DNA of 64,000 bases from Halicephalobus mephisto (taxonomy: Eukaryota; Nematoda; Chromadorea; Rhabditida; Panagrolaimidae), in NCBI GenBank assembly GCA_009193035.1, contig SWDT01000049.1, forward strand, positions 558,001 to 622,000, given 5' to 3'. Shown here piece by piece: positions 58,818 through 64,000 of this stretch (the stretch's first letter is position 1; the number at the start of each line of letters is the position of its first letter). The notes below the pieces were generated by a model. That model saw nothing but the letters and a program-made list of their open reading frames with translations. It was not told the origin of the DNA and ran no database searches. The translations under genes were made by a program, and so were the position numbers.

Positions 58818-59262
58818 AGCACAATAATTATATATTAATTAATTAGTCAGCATTCGGTTTGTCGTATATACAGTATACTTGTTACCTAGTAAGATATTTC
58901 TCTTCGAGACTGTACTTTAGTTTTCTTACGTAATAGCCAGTTAATACACCGATATGACAAAAGTTAAACATAATAATTATATATTAATTAACTAATCAAT
59001 ATTTTGTCTATCATATATACAGTATACCTATTACCTAGTAAGGGATTTCTCTTCGAGACTGTGTACTTTAGTTTTCTTACGTAATAGCCAGTTAATACAC
59101 CGATATGACAAAAAATAAGCATAATAACTATCTATTTATTAACTAGTCAACATGCTACCTGTCGTATATACAGTATACCTATTACCTAGTAAGGGATTTC
59201 TCTTCGAGACTGTGTACTTTAGTTTTCTTACGTAATAGCCAGCTAATACACTAACATAACTT
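58818..59262. repeat. Three tandem copies of a ~150-base unit
   Basis: Units begin at about 58818, 58966 and 59116 and share GTATATACAGTATACCTATT, TTTCTCTTCGAGACTGTG and TTTTCTTACGTAATAGCCAG with few differences. Each unit contains the palindromic GTATATACAGTATAC. Confidence 0.85.
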
Positions 59263-60470
59263 TTAAAATGCAAAAAATAATGCACGCAAACAATTCACAA
59301 GACAGAGCCCGAAATGATTAAGACGATGAACTAATGAGGTACTAATTAGGGAAATTACAAATCAGATTCCGATCTCCAATTCTAAAAATAAAAGATACTC
59401 AAGTGGATATGCATCAAAAATAACATTAAAATTTTTCAAAATATCCATTTTCGGGAAATTTCGAAATCTATAAGAAGATTCAAAATATTAAAAAAAATTA
59501 TTTAAAAAAAATTGAGTTATTTTCGACTTCCTCTGACAAATTAGAAATAAAAAATAAAAAATTAATTATGATCAAAGTGACTCAGAATTTAAAAAAATAT
59601 ACTGTTGTTGGAAAAATTGAAATTATTCATTTCCCTAAGTGACACTTAGATAATTACAGTCTCAGGATATTATCGATTTAAAATTTCCAAAAATGCCAGT
59701 TTTTATAAAATTCTAAATATTTTTAAAAATTCAAAAAACTATAAAAAAGTTTATTAATAAAAAATTTTATTTCTTTTAAATTTTAAATAATTCTTAAATA
59801 AAGAAATTTTTAAAATTTTAAATAATTGTTAAAAAAAACAAATTTTATTTTTTTTAAATAATTGTTAAATAAAAAATTATTGTTAAATTTATTCAAAATT
59901 TGAAAAATATATTGTTATTGAAAAAATTAAAATTCAATTTTTTCGATGAACGGATATCTAAGAAGATAAGTCAAAGGATAAAGTTGATTTAAAATGTTCA
60001 AAAATTATAATTTTCGAAGAATTTTGAAATTTTTAAGATTCAAAATATCGAACAAAAAAGTTTCGGTTGTTTTCAATTTTTTTTTTGAAGACATAGTTCT
60101 ACGAAAAAATGAAAAAAAAAATTTAATTATTGTCGAAGTGACTCAGTTTCAAAAAATACACTATCAATTAAAAAACCAAATTTCGAATTTCATTTTAAAA
60201 CTTAATTTATACATTTTTATAATAAATCAAAATTATTTAAAAATATAAATTTTAAAAAATTAAGGATTTTTTTTTTGGAAAATAAGTGAATAAAAAAATT
60301 TACAAAATTTTTTAAACATGTTCTTAATTTAAGTTAAAATTGATTAAAATATAATTTTAACGCTGATATCAAGAGAAATTTGAAATAATTAAAGCTATTC
60401 ATCAATGAAAAAGTCTATAAAGTGGTTCACATCAAAACCGAATTTTTACAAAATAATTAGGTAAACCCGT
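59263..60470. other. AT-rich spacer
   Basis: No gene. An 84-codon frame at 59994-60248 is Lys/Phe/Asn-rich and consistent with chance in AT-rich DNA. Confidence 0.4.
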
Positions 60471-60481
60471 CCGTTGGAATG

Positions 60482-60950
60482 TTGCGCGCAAACTGCAGAT
60501 TTTATTTAAATTTTGATTTTGATGTCGACCTATCTATTTAAAAATTGAGTACAAAATTCAGGTTTTATTTTAACTTCTAATTTAATGTTAATCTACCTGC
60601 CCAAATATTGCGCGCAAACTGCAGATTTTACTTCTACTTTAATGTCAATCTGCTTGCTCAAATGTTGCGCGCAAACTGCAGATTTTACTTCGACTTTAAT
60701 GTCAATTTACCTGCCCAAATGTTGCGCGCAAAGTGCAAGTTTTATTTCTACTTTAATGTTAATCTACCTGCCTAAATATTGCGCGCAAATTGCAAGTTTT
60801 ATTCCTACTTTAATGTTAATCTACCTGCTCAAATATTGCGCGCAAACTGCAGATTTTATTTCTACTTTAATGTCAATCTACCTGCTCAAATGTTGCGCGC
60901 AAACTGCAGATTTTACTTGTACTTTGATTTTGATGTTGACTTTTTTAGAC
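60482..60950 (+). repeat. 57-base minisatellite, frame-preserving
   Basis: Six clear units start at 60609, 60666, 60723, 60780, 60837 and 60894, with two degenerate units before. Each has TTGCGCGCAAACTGCAGATT and ACTTTAATGTCAATCTACCT. The period is 57 bases (19 codons), so one frame stays open for 135 codons with a repeated CAQTADFTSTLM peptide. No signal peptide, splice sites or codon bias point to a gene. Confidence 0.85.
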
Positions 60951-62049
60951 TTCGACGCAAATATAAAAATTACAATGAAATTTATCAAATGAAATGTAAT
61001 TTTAGCAACTTATGCAAAGTTTTAAAAAAGTAAAACTCACAATGTGCAGGTGGAAGGATAAAAAACAATTTTTCTACAAAGACCGGTCATTTTCCACTCA
61101 GATACATTCTATGAATAAAGAAGTCCCTAACTGTCGGAAACCTTATTCAATTTTAAATTTTCTTTGACCGACTAAGATTTGTATGTATCTATTAATCAAA
61201 AAAATTTCGAAATACTTTCAACTGCAAATTAATCATTAGTTTTTTGACTTTAACAAAATCTAACGCCTACTATTTTCAAAATTACAAACAAACTAGATTT
61301 CGAAATTGAAAAATTTCAGAAAAGTTTAAAATTAAAGATTTTTGAAAAGTTTAAAATTAAAGATTTTTGAAATCTTAAAAAAGTTTAAAATTAAAGATTT
61401 TTTAAAAATTATAAAAGTTTAAAATTAAAGATTTTTAAAAAATTAGAAAAGTTTAAAAATTAAAGATTTTTGAAAAATTAGAAAAGTTAAAAATTAAAGA
61501 TTTTTTAAAAATTAGAAAAGTTTAAAATTAAAGATTTTAATGATTTTCAATTTTCGCTGGATTCTGGAAAATTTTAGAAATTTCAGAATTCTAAGAATAT
61601 TTCGAAATTTTCACAATACTTTAGAAAAATTCAGAACTTTATCTTAGAATCTGAAAAGTCCCAGGAAATTTAAAAAATTTTTAAAATTCTAAAATTTTTA
61701 AAATCCTAAATTTTCTGAAATTTTAAAAAATTACTTAAATTTGAAATTTTCGAAGATTTTTAAATTTTGGTAAAATAAAAAATTTAATAAAATTACAATT
61801 AAAACAAAAACTTATTTTTCCGGAGGGAGTTAAACGTTCAAACTCATTTTGTTATCAAATTTCTGTTTTCCGTTCACTTCGCCCCCGGGAATCCGGCCGT
61901 GTAGAGAACAAAAAACGAAATCCTCCGTCAAATAAGATTGTCTACGTAAATCCTTGGACAAATTTGGAAAAATTACTTTATTCAAAAATTTTTAAGAAAT
62001 TCTGGAGCTCAAGTAAACTTTTATTATTTTTCAATTTGTTAGAAAAAAT
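60951..62049. other. AT-rich spacer with a ~35-base repeat and a GC patch
   Basis: 61310-61535 holds six copies of GTTTAAAATTAAAGATTTTT. At 61830-61930 a GC-richer patch with GCCCCCGGGAATCCGGCCG is unassigned. Confidence 0.4.
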
Positions 62050-62570
62050 CACGTTTGTTTCGATTATGTGACTTTCCTGTTTTGAGCATTTATGTCAATT
62101 TCAAAGTTAAAATTCTACAAAAAAATATTTATAATAGAATAATAAAATCTATAGATTCTGAATCTAAAATCAAAATTAAAAATTAATTTTTAGAATTCAG
62201 GATTCTGAAGACTAACCTCCAATTCGGAGAGCATCTAAAATTTTGCAAATCGGAATATTTATATTTAAAAATTATAATTGAAAAAAGTATATATATAATA
62301 AGATAATATAATCTATAGATTCTGAATCTGAAGTCAGAAGTCTGAAGTAAACCTTCAGAATTCAGGATTCTGAAGACTAATCCCTAATTCTGAGAGCATC
62401 TAAAATTTTGTAAATCGAAATATTTATATTTTAAAATTATAATTGAAAAAAAAAATATACATTAACATAATAAAACCCATAGATTCTGAATCTAAAATCA
62501 AAAATAAGAATTAACCTTCAGAAGTCAGGATTCTGAAGACTACCTCTGGATATTAAAAACACCTGAAATT
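62050..62570. repeat. ~160-base tandem repeat shared with the mlh-1 upstream flank
   Basis: Three units carrying CTATAGATTCTGAATCTAAA, AGGATTCTGAAGACTAACCT and GAGAGCATCTAAAATTTTG. The first 120 bases match 17890-18015. Confidence 0.65.
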
Positions 62571-64000
62571 TTACATAAAAACTCTATTTAAAAAATAAAA
62601 ATTTACCTAAAATGACTTTTAAAATACTATATAACAGATAAAAAATATTCGAAATTATTTATTTTTTAATTTTTGAATTAAAGTTGTAAAAATTGGAACC
62701 TAAATACTCAGAACAGAAACTTCCCATCATGTCTATTTCATAAACAACAATTATATAAATTTTATTCATAAAAAACCGCAATTAACTTTTTACTTGACCT
62801 CCTGGAGAGAAAACCAAAAACTTCCAAACTGCTTTTTTTGGATTTTTAATGTTCTACCATAGCCAAAACTTCATTCAAAAAATTCGCCGATTGTTGGACG
62901 AGATAAAACCACAATATTATAAAAATTAAAAAAGCCATTGTTGGGGAATTGCCTCGGGACGAATCTCCGGAACATTTTAGAAAATTCAAAAATTCAAAAA
63001 AACATTGATAAAAATGTTGAATTTTTTACAAATATATCTCAACTCGAATTTCTAAATCGTTTTAGAATTTCGAAAATTTTAAGTTTCAAAACATTGTGAT
63101 AAAAATTAAATATTTTAATTTTTTACAAAAGTATTTCTACATGAATTCTCAAAACTTTCAAAAAATTTTTAATATAAACAATTTTTAAGTTTTGCTGGAT
63201 TTCGAAAAATTCTACAGAATCTTTTTATTATAGAAATTTTAATTTTTAGGAATTTGTTTCAAGATGAATTTCTAAAACAAAAACTTTTTTCATGTCAAAG
63301 ATATTTAAAAATTTCATCGGATTTCGAAAAATTCTACAAAATCTTTTTTATTATAAAAATTTTAATTTTTAAAAACGTCTCGACACGAATTTTTAAAACA
63401 AAAATTTTTATTTTTTTAAGTCAAAGATATTTAAAAATTTTATAAAATCTTTTTTATTATAGAAATTTCAATTTTTAGGAAATTGTTTCAAGATGAATTT
63501 CGAAACGTTTTTAAAACTCTGAAAATGTTAGGTTTCAAAAAACATTGTGATATAAAATTAAATAATTGAATTTGGACAAAATTGTTTCTACACGAATTTC
63601 CAAAGTTTTAGGTTCCAAAAATCACTAAAAAATTAAATATTTCAATTTTCGAAAAATTAAATCTGCAAAAATTTCCAGAACTTTTTAAAAATGTTCAGAA
63701 TTTTATTTTCAAAAATTTATTTTTAAATTATATTTTTATAAAATTAAAAAATAAAAATTCCTTAATAAAATTGTTTTAATACGAATTTTTAGAACTTTTT
63801 AGAAATGTTTAGAATTTTATTTTCAAAAATTTATTTTTAAATTATATTTTTATAAAATTAAAAAATAAAAATTCCTTAATAAAATTGTTTTAATACGAAT
63901 TTTCAGAACTTTTTAAAAATATTTAGAATTTTATTTTCAAAAGTTTATTTTTAAATTATATTTTTATACAAATTAAAAAATAAAAATTCCTTAATAAAAT
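62571..64000. repeat. AT-rich end region with tandem repeats
   Basis: 63180-63500: ~120-base units with CTTTTTTATTATAGAAATTT and GGAATTTGTTTCAAGATGAA. 63660-64000: three almost identical ~121-base units with AATACGAATTTTTAGAACTT and ATTCCTTAATAAAATTG. The array runs off the window. No gene. Confidence 0.6.

Noticed and set aside
60609..60950. CRISPR-like look of regular repeats with GCGCGC core
   Set aside because: Units abut without unique spacers, and the genome is eukaryotic; it is a minisatellite.

Overview
The window is nuclear DNA from a nematode, most probably Caenorhabditis or a close rhabditid relative. The reasons are three tandem Srh-type chemoreceptor genes, introns of about 40-60 bases with GT..TTTCAG borders, a sigma-class GST of nematode type, and very AT-rich intergenic DNA full of short degenerate repeats, miniature inverted-repeat elements and TACTGTA/TACAGTA words. 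No bacterial, plasmid or viral features were seen.

Layout. 0-1.2 kb (+): 3' part of a lipid phosphate phosphatase. 1.6-6.1 kb (+): three single-exon Srh-like receptors, each with a CACCTG E-box 51-53 bases before the ATG. 6.3-7.0 kb (-): glutathione S-transferase. 7.1-11.8 kb: repeats only. 11.8-13.6 kb (-): Arp10/Arp11, the dynactin pointed-end actin-related protein. 14.9-17.7 kb (-): mlh-1, complete in five exons, with an E2F-like palindrome before its start. 19.0-19.8 kb (-): secreted protein of five six-cysteine modules. 21.7-22.2 kb (+): small secreted cysteine-rich protein, convergent with a class A peptide-receptor-like GPCR (22.25-24.7 kb, -). 33.6-34.85 kb (+): a serpentine receptor of the Sra superfamily that appears to lack its last helices. 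37.7-39.3 kb (-): inositol hexakisphosphate kinase. 45.9-46.1 kb (+): a lone first-exon-like segment. 53.2-53.9 kb (-): a divergent Rho GTPase without a CaaX box.

The rest, about 70 percent of the window, is AT-rich repeat DNA. Recognisable pieces are a TIR element family built of TATCGATACATT dyads (A), a second ~155-base TIR family (B), a composite B-A-B unit found at two places, solo LTRs with 5-base target duplications (one inserted in an older inverted-repeat element), a TA-flanked Tc1/mariner-type MITE, a tRNA-derived fragment, two microsatellites and several minisatellites.

The genes look like independent transcription units, not an operon: neighbours are separated by over 1 kb or are convergent. 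All coordinates of spliced genes were derived by hand from splice signals and reading-frame continuity. No transcript or database evidence was available.
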